A program made the translations under genes and the position numbers. From Pseudomonas graminis (GTDB lineage Bacteria; Pseudomonadota; Gammaproteobacteria; Pseudomonadales; Pseudomonadaceae): a stretch of DNA of 64,000 bases. Below the pieces are notes generated by a model. That model did no database searches, was not told the DNA's origin, and was given only the letters and a program-made list of their open reading frames with translations. Location: the NCBI RefSeq assembly GCF_900111735.1, contig NZ_FOHW01000001.1:1-64000 (forward strand), read 5' to 3'. Shown here in pieces: positions 25,766 through 34,603 of this stretch; the stretch's first letter is position 1; each line of letters starts with the position of its first letter.

Positions 25766-26763
25766 TGTGCTTGAGTGGCCTGGGCCAGTTGTTCGATGCC
25801 GTCGAACAGGCGCACGCTGGACTCCATGGCGCTGGCGTCCATGATCACGATGCGATTGTGCTTCACCGCATCCATGTTGCGGGTGACCGGGTCGGAGCGG
25901 AGGAAGGCCAGCTTCTTCTCGTGATCGTCAGCCGGGAAGCGGCGACGGTCCATACGCGCGATGACCAGCACGGTCGGGTTCGCCTTGGCGATGGTTTCCC
26001 AGCCCACGGTCGGCCATTCCTCATCGGAGTCGATGACGTTACGCATGCCGAGGGTGTCGAGCATGAAGTTGGGAATGCCCTTGCGCCCGGCCACGTAGGG
26101 GTCGACGTTGAGGTCCGGGCTGGAAAACCAGAACACCGCCGAGACAGGCGGATTGGCGTGGGCTTTCGCCTGCGCCACGGCCTGGGCCAGCCGGGTCTGG
26201 TACTCGGTGATCAGTTGCTCGCCTCGGTCCTGTACGTCGAAGATCTGCGCCAGCTGACGCAGGCTTTTGTACAGCGTGTCGATGCGGAAGGCTTCGAGGC
26301 GCGTGCCGTCGGCGCCGACCCGATTGTTCTTGCCTTCGCAGTCAGACGGCAGAATGTAGGTGGGGATGCCCAGATCGCGAAACTGCTCGCGGGTGCCGAC
26401 CGCGCCTTGTGGCCCGACCATCCACTCAAACTGCACCGGGACGAAATCCGGTCGTTTGCCGATCACCGATTCGAAGCTCGGCGCATTGTCGGCGAGGCGC
26501 TCGATGCGCTCGTTGAGGGTTTGGTACTGGGGCAGGACGGGGTTGAACCACAGTGACGTGCCGACCACGTTAGGGCCCAGGCCCAGTGCATACAACATCT
26601 CGGTGGCGGCCTGGCCGATGGTCACGGTTTTCTGCGGGGCGTGGGTGAAGGTCAACGCTTCGCCGCAGTTGTCCACTGTTAAAGGGTAAACCGTCGACGC
26701 CGCGAGCGCGGCGGTGGGCAAGGTCAGCGTGACGAGCAGGGCAGCGAGGCGGCGCAGCGGCAT
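25762..26763 (-). CDS. Periplasmic corrinoid-binding protein of the riboswitch-controlled importer (BtuF/FecB-like)
   Basis: 333-residue secreted binding protein. Residues 1-22 (MPLRRLAALLVTLTLPTAALA) are a Sec signal peptide ending in ALA-A. The mature part has the TroA/BtuF fold with KTVTIGQAATEMLYALGLG at the N-lobe and a long backbone helix. It delivers its ligand to the FecCD-type permease encoded next. Because the transcript carries a cobalamin riboswitch, cobalamin or another cobalt compound is the likely ligand. A ferric-chelate ligand is possible from sequence alone. ATG 26763 is chosen because it begins the signal peptide. Longer frames run into the riboswitch. Confidence 0.85.
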   Translation of the reverse strand: MPLRRLAALLVTLTLPTAALAASTVYPLTVDNCGEALTFTHAPQKTVTIGQAATEMLYALGLGPNVVGTSLWFNPVLPQYQTLNERIERLADNAPSFESVIGKRPDFVPVQFEWMVGPQGAVGTREQFRDLGIPTYILPSDCEGKNNRVGADGTRLEAFRIDTLYKSLRQLAQIFDVQDRGEQLITEYQTRLAQAVAQAKAHANPPVSAVFWFSSPDLNVDPYVAGRKGIPNFMLDTLGMRNVIDSDEEWPTVGWETIAKANPTVLVIARMDRRRFPADDHEKKLAFLRSDPVTRNMDAVKHNRIVIMDASAMESSVRLFDGIEQLAQATQAQ

Positions 26764-26846
26764 GAACAGCGATCTCCAGAAAGCCTGAATGCATGGCGAA
26801 GCAGGCGCTGGAAAGTCCATCCCGACAGGCGCCCCAAAGATAAAGG

Positions 26847-26863
26847 CGCGCACAGCGTGCGCG
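26847..26863 (-). terminator. Candidate expression-platform hairpin of the B12 riboswitch
   Basis: A 7-bp GC stem (26847-26853 with 26857-26863, 3-nt loop) is followed on the minus strand by CCTTTATCTTT. It lies between the aptamer and the ATG, so it may be the terminator switched by cobalamin. The T-run is interrupted, so translational control is also possible. Confidence 0.4.
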
Positions 26864-26920
26864 AACGACGCACGAACGGGAGTCCTTCCCCGGACACCCC
26901 GCCGGTGAATGAATATGCTG

Positions 26921-27070
26921 GCCGGCAGGTCTCCTGACTGGTGCTTCATCGCTCTGCTTCGGCCTTCCCGGCGTGACCCAGTGGCAAACAGGAAACAGAG
27001 CTCAGCGCCTACAGTTGCGGGGACAGTTCCGTTTCAGCGCGAAGGCACGCGCCTGGGGATTCCCTATTAA
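26921..27070 (-). ncRNA. Cobalamin (B12) riboswitch
   Basis: Reading the minus strand from 27070, the leader shows the conserved landmarks of the cobalamin aptamer in order: TTAATAGGGAA, CCCCGCAACTGTAGGCG, GCCACTGGG, CGGGAAGGC, and the B12 box AGTCAGGAGACCTGCC (26924-26939). A -10-like TAGTAT lies at 27096-27101 upstream. The ATG of the binding protein is 158 bases downstream. When cobalamin is plentiful the importer operon should be turned down. Confidence 0.95.
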
Positions 27071-27154
27071 TTCCGAGTGGAAACCGGCGGCGGGGATACT
27101 AAACGATTCGGCGAGTGGAGGCGAATGCAGCGGTGGTGTGGCAGAGGCTAATAC

Positions 27155-27248
27155 CTGTGGGAGTGAGCTTGCTCGCGAAGAGGCCGGCACATCCGCTAAA
27201 TCTTCAGCGGCCGGGATGCAGTCTTCGCGAGCAAGCTAACTCCTACAA
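27155..27248. repeat. 94-bp inverted-repeat element (GTGGGAGTGAGCTTGCTCGCG type)
   Basis: The arm CTGTGGGAGTGAGCTTGCTC (from 27155) with CGCGAAGA is mirrored at 27222-27248 with two mismatches. It belongs to the same general class as the element at 16028-16119. It lies between the riboswitch promoter and the end of the racemase gene. Confidence 0.75.
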
Positions 27249-27293
27249 GGGTTCGTGTTGTCTGCGCGCTCTTCGTAAGTCCAGTGGAGCTGC

Positions 27294-28016
27294 CTACAAT
27301 TTAAATGGCCAACCGATGATCTTCTTCGGCCGTGGCGTGGCGTAGGTCCGTACTTTCGAGGTCTTCAGTCCAAGTCGTACCAACGATTCCGCCAGCGCGA
27401 CGGCCGCGGTGACGCCATCCACCACGGGCACGCCGGCGCGTTCGCGGATGAGTTGATCCAGCCCGGCCATGCCGCCACAGCCCAGGCAGATCACCTCGGC
27501 CTTGTCCCGGTTCACCGCTTCGATGGCTTGCTCGACGATCGCTTCGACCGCTCGCTCCGGCGATTCCTCCAGCTCCAGCACGCTCATGCCGCTGGCCAGC
27601 ACCGACGCGCAGCGCTCGTACACCCCGGCCAGCTTCAGGCGGTCTTCGATCAACGGCACGGTGCGGTCCAGCGTGGTGACCACCGCGTATTTATGCCCTA
27701 GCAGCATCGCCAGGCTGGCCGCCGCTTCGGTGATGTCCACCACCGGCACCTCGAGCAGTTCCTGCAAGCCTTCGCGGCCATGCTCGCCGTAGCCGGCTTG
27801 AATCACCGCGTCATAAGGCCCTTCGTAGGACATGACCCGATCCATCACCGCGATGGCGGCCAAGTAACTTTCAAAATTGCCTTCCACCGACTCGGCGCCG
27901 AAGCGCGGGGTCAGGCCGATGATTTCCGTGCCGGGGGAGGCCACGCTGCGAGCCTGCTCGGCGATGGTTTCGGTCATGGATTCGGTGGTGTTGACGTTGA
28001 CGATCAGAATTCGCAT
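27294..28016 (-). CDS. Asp/Glu/hydantoin racemase-family protein with one catalytic Cys
   Basis: 240-residue cytoplasmic protein. The start MRILIVNVNTTESMTE is the N-N-T-x-x-M opening of allantoin/hydantoin racemases, which move a proton between two cysteines. The second cysteine is present in ICLGCGGMAG. The first catalytic position, normally Cys in an IACFSDPG-like motif, reads QAGYGEHG here, so Gly replaces it. Arylmalonate decarboxylase shows the same single-Cys pattern. The reaction is therefore uncertain. It is monocistronic, bracketed by a terminator hairpin at 28042-28060. Confidence 0.7.
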   Translation of the reverse strand: MRILIVNVNTTESMTETIAEQARSVASPGTEIIGLTPRFGAESVEGNFESYLAAIAVMDRVMSYEGPYDAVIQAGYGEHGREGLQELLEVPVVDITEAAASLAMLLGHKYAVVTTLDRTVPLIEDRLKLAGVYERCASVLASGMSVLELEESPERAVEAIVEQAIEAVNRDKAEVICLGCGGMAGLDQLIRERAGVPVVDGVTAAVALAESLVRLGLKTSKVRTYATPRPKKIIGWPFKL

Positions 28017-28041
28017 GGACAGATCTCGCGCGGGGAACAAA

Positions 28042-28060
28042 GCCGGGCGTCTGGCCCGGC
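28042..28060 (-). terminator. Terminator of the aldo/keto reductase gene
   Basis: GCCGGGC (28042-28048) pairs with GCCCGGC (28054-28060). On the minus strand the stem is followed by TTTGTTCC. It lies 17 bases after the stop of the reductase gene. Confidence 0.6.
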
Positions 28061-28076
28061 GTCGTTGGGCACGATA

Positions 28077-29072
28077 TCAGTCTTTCATCGGCACGGGCGC
28101 CTGCAGGGCAATGAAGCCCTGATCGCGCATGGCCTGCCAGAAACCATCCGGCACCTGGGCGTTGAGCGCGGTAACGTCCTCAATAATGCGCGACGGCCGG
28201 CTCGCGCCCGGAATCACGGCGGCTACCAGCGAATTGGCGAGGACGAACTGCAGTGCTGCGGACTTGATATCGACCTGATACTGCCGAGCGATTTCCTGGA
28301 TGTGCGCCACTTTGTCGAGCATCGCCTGGGACGCTTCCTGGTATTCGAAATGCTTGCCGCCCACCAGCACGCCGGAGCTGTAAGGGCCGCCGACAACGAA
28401 CTCGGCATTGTGCTGGCGAGCCTTGTCGAACAGCCGTTGCAGCGGCTGGTCATGATCGAGCAGCGAATAACGGCCGGCCAGCAGGAAGCCATCGGGCTGC
28501 GCTTCTTCCAAGTCCAGCGTCAGTTCGCACGGCTCAACGCGGTTGACCCCCAGGCCCCAGGCCTTGATCACGCCTTCTTCGCGCAGGCGGGTGAGGGCGC
28601 GGAAAGCCCCGGTGCGTGCGATGTTGAAATGCTCGATCCAGGCATCGCCATGGGCGTCCTGGGCGACGTCGTGGACAAACACGATGTCCAGCCGATCAGT
28701 GTTCAAACGCTTCAAGCTCGCTTCAATCGAACGCAGCGTGGCGTCGGCGGAGTAGTCGGTGACGATCTTGTTTTTCAGGCCTTCGGCGAACGGACCGCTG
28801 CGGGTCTCGGTGTCGATCTCGTCGGAGATCAGCCGGCCGACTTTGGTGCTCAGGGTGTACTGCTCGCGGGGGACGCCGGCGAGGGCCTTGCCCAGACGCT
28901 GTTCGGACAGCCCGGCGCCGTAGATCGGAGCGGTGTCGAAATAGCGAATGCCCTGGTCCCAGGCAGCTTGAACGGTGGCCGCTGCTTCCTCTTCGTCGAT
29001 GGTGCGAAACATGTTGCCAAGGGGCGCGGAGCCGAAGCCCAGGCGGCCTATGATTTTGTCGTGCAGACTCAT
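28077..29072 (-). CDS. Aldo/keto reductase, D-threo-aldose/L-fucose dehydrogenase-like
   Basis: 331-residue NAD(P)-dependent oxidoreductase with the aldo/keto reductase (beta/alpha)8 barrel. The catalytic tetrad is visible: Asp and Tyr in YFDTAPIYGAGLSE, Lys in STKVGR and His in FVHDV. The start LGFGSAPLGN is typical of the D-threo-aldose 1-dehydrogenase group, which oxidises L-fucose, D-arabinose and similar sugars to lactones. The substrate is not fixed by the sequence. ATG 29072 has AGGACACC upstream. The gene is monocistronic with its own terminator. Confidence 0.85.
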   Translation of the reverse strand: MSLHDKIIGRLGFGSAPLGNMFRTIDEEEAAATVQAAWDQGIRYFDTAPIYGAGLSEQRLGKALAGVPREQYTLSTKVGRLISDEIDTETRSGPFAEGLKNKIVTDYSADATLRSIEASLKRLNTDRLDIVFVHDVAQDAHGDAWIEHFNIARTGAFRALTRLREEGVIKAWGLGVNRVEPCELTLDLEEAQPDGFLLAGRYSLLDHDQPLQRLFDKARQHNAEFVVGGPYSSGVLVGGKHFEYQEASQAMLDKVAHIQEIARQYQVDIKSAALQFVLANSLVAAVIPGASRPSRIIEDVTALNAQVPDGFWQAMRDQGFIALQAPVPMKD

Positions 29073-29297
29073 GGAAGGTGTCCTGTGGGGTGAAGCGTGT
29101 GTGGATGCGCGACGCCTTGCGCCGCATTTGCCGGATTAAAAACAGCGTGATGAACCCGGCGAGGCTTCTTTACTGACTGTTGATTGGTGCAGGGGTTCTT
29201 CCTGGTGTGGGCCGGTCGTGTTGCACCTGAGGCGCCTGCTAAGCTCAACGCACCAGACTGAGCCTTTGTCGAACCTACCGAAACGAGAGGAAATGCC

Positions 29298-29462
29298 ATG
29301 CAATCTCACTCCCCCGACGCTGCACCCCTTGCACCGCACCCTGAGCATCAGCCAGACGACGAAGACACAGCCTTCGATGCCGACATGGACCCGGGAAACG
29401 AAGACCCGGGCTCCCAGTTTGATCGTGACGCCACTGTTCCCCTGATTGATCCGGATAAATAA
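29298..29462 (+). CDS. Small acidic protein, 54 residues
   Basis: A short gene with ATG 29298, a Shine-Dalgarno AGAGG at 29286-29290, and TAA at 29460-29462. The product begins MQSHSPDAAPLAPHPEH and is rich in Asp and Glu (DDEDTAFDADMDPGNEDPG), ending IDPDK. It has no signal peptide or membrane segment. It is convergent with the endonuclease-family gene 12 bases away. I do not recognise the family. Acidic proteins of this size can be protein-binding inhibitors or DNA mimics, but that is speculation. Confidence 0.55.
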   Translation: MQSHSPDAAPLAPHPEHQPDDEDTAFDADMDPGNEDPGSQFDRDATVPLIDPDK

Positions 29463-29474
29463 GGGCGCAGTTCA

Positions 29475-30275
29475 TTACAGATGCACTTCGACCGCCAGCG
29501 GCAGGTGATCGGATAAATGCGTCCACGGCCGCGTGCCGAGGATTTTCGGATGATGGCTGGTGGCGTTGCGCAGGTAGATGCGGTCCAGTCGCAACATCGG
29601 GAAACGTGCCGGGTAGGTCTTGGCGAGCCGCCCCTGACTGCGCTCGAAGGCTTCATGCAGGTAGCCACAGCGCCGCAGACGTTTGTTGCCCTGCAGCTGC
29701 CAGTCGTTGAAATCGCCGGCGATCACCACCGGGGCGTCTTCGGGCAGGGAGTCGAGCAGGTCGCAGAGCAGATTCAGCTGCAACTGACGGTGACTTTCCA
29801 GCAGACTGAGGTGCACGCAAATCGCGTGGACTTCGGCATGCCCCGGCACTTGCAGCACGCAATGCAACAGGCCCCGGCGTTCCGGTCCGGTGATCGAAAT
29901 GTCCAGATTGCGGTAATGCAGGATCGGGTATTTGGACAGCAGCGCGTTGCCGTGGTGGCCGTCGGGGTAAACCGCATTGCGGCCGTAGGCGAAGTCCGTC
30001 CACATGCTGTCGGCGAGAAATTCGTAGTGCGGCGTGTCGGGCCAGTCTTCGTACTTGGCGGCATGGCGGTCATGGCCGCCAAGGACTTCCTGGAGAAACA
30101 CCAGGTCGGCACCGGTGCTGCGCACGGCTTCACGTAACTCCGGCAGGATGAAACGCCGGTTCAGTGCAGTGAAGCCCTTGTGGGTGTTCACGGTCAGCAC
30201 GCGCAGTTTGTGGACTTCACGCAGCGTGGCCGGGGCTGGAGGGGTAGCGTTCGAGCCAGCGGGATCGGGGGTCAC
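29475..30275 (-). CDS. Endonuclease/exonuclease/phosphatase-family protein
   Basis: 266-residue hydrolase of the EEP superfamily (DNase I / exonuclease III / sphingomyelinase fold). Visible catalytic motifs are RVLTVNTHKGF (Asn), VFLQEV (metal-binding Glu), IAGDFNDWQ (Asp and Asn) and the C-terminal SDHLPL (Asp-His pair). Homologues in other proteobacteria lie beside cardiolipin synthase genes. None is here. The start is GTG 30275 with AGGAG 8 bases upstream. No signal peptide is seen. The substrate (nucleic acid or phospholipid) is not determined. Confidence 0.8.
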   Translation of the reverse strand: MTPDPAGSNATPPAPATLREVHKLRVLTVNTHKGFTALNRRFILPELREAVRSTGADLVFLQEVLGGHDRHAAKYEDWPDTPHYEFLADSMWTDFAYGRNAVYPDGHHGNALLSKYPILHYRNLDISITGPERRGLLHCVLQVPGHAEVHAICVHLSLLESHRQLQLNLLCDLLDSLPEDAPVVIAGDFNDWQLQGNKRLRRCGYLHEAFERSQGRLAKTYPARFPMLRLDRIYLRNATSHHPKILGTRPWTHLSDHLPLAVEVHL

Positions 30276-30336
30276 GCCCTCACTCCTGTTCGGGGGATGT
30301 GCTATTCCGACCGGGACGCGAGGCGGCAGTTCAGCT

Positions 30337-30436
30337 TTTGTAGAACCGGCTTCAGCCGATAGATTTCAACCGCCAGTAAGACCTGTTGCAGGATCGCTGG
30401 CCTCTTCCCTCTGTAGGACCGGCTTTAGCCGGGAAG
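30337..30436. repeat. Two REP copies between the endonuclease-family and MFS genes
   Basis: A degenerate copy (AGAACCGGCTTCAGCCGATA, about 30340-30361) and a full copy (TGTAGGACCGGCTTTAGCC, from 30412), both of the ACCGGCTTTAGCC family. Confidence 0.65.
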
Positions 30437-30455
30437 CCTTTATACCGCGCGTCCT

Positions 30456-31682
30456 CTACACCCGCGTGTCGATCGGCGCCCTGCGCGACAGCACCACCGC
30501 CAGCGTCAATGCCGCCACCGACAACACTGCAGCGAAAAAGAAAATCCAGCCGTAGCCCATGCCCAGCGCCACCGCGCCCATCAGCGGTCCGGCGATGGCC
30601 AGCGCCAAATCGAAGAACACTGCATAAGCGCTGAGTCCGGCACCGCGACTGCTGTTGGGTACCTGCTTGATGGCCTCGACGCCAAGCGCGGGATACACCA
30701 GCGACAAACCAAAACCGGTCAGCCCGGCGCCGATAAGGGCGAAGGTGGTGTCGGGGGCCAGCCACAGCATCAGCAGACCCAGGGTTTCCACCGAGATGCA
30801 GACGATCGCCGAGCGAAAGCCGCCGAAGCGGTTGATCGCATTAATGAACAGCAGGCGTGCGACGATGAAGCAGATGCCGAATACCGTCAGGCACCAGGCG
30901 GCGCCTTCCCAGCCGCGGGCCATGTAAAACAGAGTGATGAACGTCGTCAGCGTGCCGTAGCCGATGGAGGACAAGGTCAGGCTCAGGCCAAATGGCGCCA
31001 CTCGGCCGAACACTGAGAAGAACGGCAGGCGCTCGCCGCGCACCACCGGAATTGCCGGTTTGTTGCAGATCAACAGCAGTGCCCCGGCCGCCAGCACGAA
31101 CAGCACCACGCCCAGGCTGGCAAAGCCCAGCGCCCCGACCATCACCACCCCGAGGGGGGCGCCGATGGCGATGGCGCCGTAAGAGGAGATGCCGTTCCAG
31201 GAAATCGAGCGAGCCGTGTGCTCCGAACCGACCTGGCCGATGCACCAGCTGATGGTGCCCACGCCGATCAAGCCCTGGGACGCGCCGAGGAACAGCCTCG
31301 CTATTATCAGGATCGTCAGGCTGACGCCGGCGAAACGCTCCAGCAATATCGCTGCGAGGGTCAGCACGCCGCTCAACGCGATGCCTGAAAGCCCATAAAC
31401 GATGGCGCGCTTGGTGCCGATGGTGTCACAGATGCGTCCGGCCACCGGGCGACTCAACAGCGTCGCCAGGTACTGCGCGCCGATCACCAGCCCCGCAACC
31501 ACCGCGCTGAAGCCCAGTTGGTCGTGCACATAGCCGGGCATCACCGCGATAGGCAGCCCGATGCACAGGAAGGCGATGAAGGTGTAGACGACGATGGAGA
31601 CGATTTGCAGCGTGATTGCCATTGAACGGGCGTCACGGGCGGGCGAATTGGCAGGCGTATCGGGGGGCAGGGCGGCTGACAT
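30456..31682 (-). CDS. MFS transporter (YhhS/YfcJ-like, arabinose efflux type)
   Basis: 408-residue inner-membrane protein with 12 helices. The first loop reads LLSRPVAGRICDTIGTKRAI, and the motif GASQGLIGVGTISWCIGQVG matches the YhhS/YfcJ group of drug:H+ or sugar efflux-like permeases. Substrates of this group are poorly known. The gene stands alone, with REP elements on both sides. Confidence 0.8.
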   Translation of the reverse strand: MSAALPPDTPANSPARDARSMAITLQIVSIVVYTFIAFLCIGLPIAVMPGYVHDQLGFSAVVAGLVIGAQYLATLLSRPVAGRICDTIGTKRAIVYGLSGIALSGVLTLAAILLERFAGVSLTILIIARLFLGASQGLIGVGTISWCIGQVGSEHTARSISWNGISSYGAIAIGAPLGVVMVGALGFASLGVVLFVLAAGALLLICNKPAIPVVRGERLPFFSVFGRVAPFGLSLTLSSIGYGTLTTFITLFYMARGWEGAAWCLTVFGICFIVARLLFINAINRFGGFRSAIVCISVETLGLLMLWLAPDTTFALIGAGLTGFGLSLVYPALGVEAIKQVPNSSRGAGLSAYAVFFDLALAIAGPLMGAVALGMGYGWIFFFAAVLSVAALTLAVVLSRRAPIDTRV

Positions 31683-31793
31683 GGGGACGCTTCGCAGGAG
31701 CGGTGGGAGTGCCGCATCATCGCCCGAGGTGTCGGGAAATGAAAGCTGGCTAACGGTTTTTCTCCGGGATCAGAGGGTGCCTCGCCTGGCGCA

Positions 31794-31928
31794 TTCCCGG
31801 CTGAAGCCGGTTCCACTTACTCACCGCGTGATTCCAGTGGGACCGGCTTTAGCCGGGAAAGCGTCGGATGTCACACCGCAGGATTGTGGGCGCCTGGCCT
31901 GGGCATTCCCGGCTCAAGCCGCTGCCAC
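31794..31928. repeat. Three REP copies between the MFS and ABC-F genes
   Basis: Copies at 31794-31816 (TTCCCGGCTGAAGCC), 31838-31860 (GTGGGACCGGCTTTAGCC) and about 31906-31928 (TTCCCGGCTCAAGCC) in alternating orientation. They precede the ybiT terminator. Confidence 0.75.
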
Positions 31929-31933
31929 TGTCA

Positions 31934-31963
31934 CAAAAAAGCCCCGTCACTGTGGACGGGGCT
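31934..31963 (-). terminator. Intrinsic terminator of the ABC-F gene
   Basis: AGCCCCGTC (31940-31948) pairs with GACGGGGCT (31955-31963). On the minus strand the stem is followed by TTTTTT. It lies 40 bases beyond the ybiT stop. Confidence 0.9.
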
Positions 31964-32002
31964 CTCTGGTTTCAGCTTCACTCTGTCAGCGGATTGCCCT
32001 GA

Positions 32003-33589
32003 TCAGAACGCGACGCCCTGGCTGCGCAGGTAGTCGTCGTAGGTGCCGCTGAAGTCGGTCACGCCACTTGGGCTCAGCTCGATGATCCGAGTGGCCAGGG
32101 ACGATACGAACTCGCGGTCGTGGCTGACGAAGATCAGCGTGCCCGGGTAGTTCTCCAGCGCCAGGTTCAGCGCCTCGATCGATTCCATGTCCAGGTGGTT
32201 GGTCGGCTCGTCCATGATCAGCACGTTAGGCTTCTGCAGGATCAGCTTGCCGAACAGCATGCGGCCTTGCTCACCACCGGAGATCACCTTGACCGACTTG
32301 AGGATCTCGTCGTTGGAGAACAGCATCCGGCCCAGGGTGCCGCGAATGACTTGTTCACCTTGAGTCCATTGCCCCATCCAGTCGAACAGGGTGACATCGT
32401 CTTCGAAGTCGTGTGCGTGGTCCTGGGCGTAGTAACCCAGCTCTGCCGCATCGGTCCACTTGATCGTGCCGGCATCCGGGGTCAGCTCGTTGACCAGAGT
32501 GCGCAGCAGGGTGGTTTTACCGATACCGTTCGGGCCGATGATCGCAACGCGCTCGCCCGCTTCGACCTGAAAGCTGAAGTTCTTGAACAGTGGCTTGCCG
32601 TCGAAGCCTTTGGCCATTTGGTCAATGATGACCGCCTGACGGTGCAGCTTCTTGTTCTGATCAAAACGGATGAACGGGCTGACGCGGCTCGAAGGCTTGA
32701 CCTCGGCCAGCTGGATCTTGTCGATCGCCTTGGCGCGGGAAGTGGCCTGCTTGGCTTTCGAGGCGTTGGCCGAGAAGCGGCTGACGAACGACTGAAGCTC
32801 GGAGATCTGGGCTTTCTTCTTGGCGTTGTCCGACAGCAACTGCTCGCGGGACTGGGTCGCCACGGTCATGTACTCGTCGTAGTTACCCGGGAACAGGCGC
32901 AGCTCGCCGTAATCCAGGTCAGCCATGTGGGTGCACACGCTGTTGAGGAAGTGACGGTCGTGAGAAATGATGATCATCAGGCTGGAGCGCTGGGTCAGGA
33001 TGTTTTCCAGCCAGCGAATCGTGTTGATGTCCAGGTGGTTGGTCGGTTCGTCGAGCAACAGCACTTCAGGATCGGAGAACAGCGCCTGGGCCAGCAGCAC
33101 GCGCAGTTTCCAGCCAGGGGACACTTCGCTCATCGGGCCGAAGTGCTGCTCGATGCCGATGCCCAGACCGAGCAACAATTCCCCGGCACGGGATTCGGCG
33201 GTGTAGCCGTCCATCTCGGCGAACTCGGTTTCCAGCTCGGCAACGGCCATGCCGTCTTCTTCGGTCATTTCCGGCAGCGAGTAGATGCGATCGCGCTCGG
33301 CCTTGACCTTCCACAGCTCTTCGTGACCCATGATCACGGTGTCGATGACGGAGAAGTCTTCGTAGGCGAACTGGTCCTGGCGCAATTTACCCAGACGCAC
33401 GTTCGGTTCGAGCATTACCTGGCCGCCGGACGGCTCCAGGTCGCCGCCAAGGATCTTCATGAAGGTGGACTTGCCACAGCCATTGGCGCCGATGAGGCCA
33501 TAGCGGTTGCCACCGCCGAATTTGACCGAAACGTTCTCGAACAGCGGCTTGGCGCCAAACTGCATGGTGATGTTAGCTGTGGAAATCAA
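32003..33589 (-). CDS. ybiT: ABC-F ATPase YbiT, ribosome-associated
   Basis: 528-residue soluble protein with two ABC domains and no membrane part, a member of the ABC-F family that binds the ribosomal E site and rescues or tunes translation. N-domain: GANGCGKST, signature [24 protein letters not shown]-domain: GPNGIGKTT, signature [20 protein letters not shown]. The inter-domain P-site tip linker is near residues 240-310. The start is TTG 33589 with AGGAT 7 bases upstream, giving the opening [11 protein letters not shown] that matches E. coli YbiT. Downstream is a clear terminator. Confidence 0.92.
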   Translation of the reverse strand: MISTANITMQFGAKPLFENVSVKFGGGNRYGLIGANGCGKSTFMKILGGDLEPSGGQVMLEPNVRLGKLRQDQFAYEDFSVIDTVIMGHEELWKVKAERDRIYSLPEMTEEDGMAVAELETEFAEMDGYTAESRAGELLLGLGIGIEQHFGPMSEVSPGWKLRVLLAQALFSDPEVLLLDEPTNHLDINTIRWLENILTQRSSLMIIISHDRHFLNSVCTHMADLDYGELRLFPGNYDEYMTVATQSREQLLSDNAKKKAQISELQSFVSRFSANASKAKQATSRAKAIDKIQLAEVKPSSRVSPFIRFDQNKKLHRQAVIIDQMAKGFDGKPLFKNFSFQVEAGERVAIIGPNGIGKTTLLRTLVNELTPDAGTIKWTDAAELGYYAQDHAHDFEDDVTLFDWMGQWTQGEQVIRGTLGRMLFSNDEILKSVKVISGGEQGRMLFGKLILQKPNVLIMDEPTNHLDMESIEALNLALENYPGTLIFVSHDREFVSSLATRIIELSPSGVTDFSGTYDDYLRSQGVAF

Positions 33590-33921
33590 TTGCTTATCCT
33601 GGATTGTTTACAAGGGGCTGATTGGCGATGGCCTTTGACGCCTGGTGGCGATTGCTCGTGATCCAACCAGCAGCCTGCACGTCACCGATGACGGCGACAT
33701 GACCTGATGAAGATGGGTGAACGGGAGCAGCGTCCGATACGGGTTCAGCGGGTGACCGAGATGCATCGACCACGCTTGCTGTGCGGCAGAAGACGCACAG
33801 GTCTGGGGCGCGCGCCGCGACCCCGTGAAAGGCTCAAGCGGCGCATGCGAATTCAAGGCGCGGCAGTGTAACACCGTCTTGGTTATCCACCTACCGCCGC
33901 TCGCCGGTGAGGATCACCTGA
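33590..33921. other. Intergenic space without a recognisable gene
   Basis: 332 bp upstream of ybiT. I see no RNA gene, repeat or convincing open frame. An 88-residue minus-strand frame is low-complexity and unsupported. The ybiT promoter is expected here. Confidence 0.5.
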
Positions 33922-34452
33922 TCAAGCGTGCTCGACCTGCGTCCTGACCTTGTTCACTGTGGAGTAATGGGAGAACACGATGCAGCCGATCAGTCGGGAG
34001 AACAGGCCGAGGGTTTCGACGAGGTCAGGGCTTTCGAAGGTGCTGGCTTTGGAGTCGAGCAGGCACAACGCGCCGAACAGCTGGCCATCGGGCAGGCTGA
34101 TCGGCACGCCAATGTAGCTTTCGATGGCGTATTTCTTGACCACGGGGCGCCCGGCATAGCGCTCGTTTTTGCTGATGCTGGGGATTATCAGTGCCTTTGG
34201 GTTTTCGATCAGCTCGTTGCACAGCGTGGTTTCCAGCTCCAGCACTTCGCCTTCCTGGATGCCAATGTGAATCTCGTCGTAGACCGCGCAGGCGACCCAC
34301 TCGGAGTCGGTGAACTTGGCAATGCCAGCGAAGCGCATACCGGTCAGCCGCGTCACGAGCCTGAGGACGTTCGTCGTCGCTTCAACCTCGGCGATCGCCG
34401 AACGCTCGGCAATGGTCAGCAAATCCGGGCAGAGCAGGGAATCCAAAGCCAT
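33922..34452 (-). CDS. GAF-domain sensory protein
   Basis: 176-residue cytoplasmic protein made of one GAF domain, including the segment RFAGIAKFTDSEWVACAVYDE and the core YIGVPISLPDGQLFGALCLLD. Stand-alone GAF proteins bind small ligands or chromophores and pass a signal to partners. It follows a PAS-PAS-MCP chemoreceptor on the same strand with a 151-bp gap, so they may act together. ATG 34452 is preferred because GGAG lies 6 bases upstream. An ATG at 34464 would add 4 residues. No output domain is present. Confidence 0.75.
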   Translation of the reverse strand: MALDSLLCPDLLTIAERSAIAEVEATTNVLRLVTRLTGMRFAGIAKFTDSEWVACAVYDEIHIGIQEGEVLELETTLCNELIENPKALIIPSISKNERYAGRPVVKKYAIESYIGVPISLPDGQLFGALCLLDSKASTFESPDLVETLGLFSRLIGCIVFSHYSTVNKVRTQVEHA

Positions 34453-34603
34453 TGTCGGCTCCATGTCAACGTGGGGTGGCATACCCGGATGGGGCCACAT
34501 ATGTGGCGCAGATTAGCATTTTGTAGGGCAGGCGTATCTCCCGCTCAGCGCGCTGCGACCATTTGTCATGGGTAACCCGCCTCGAGGGCGTGGGTGGCCG
34601 CTG

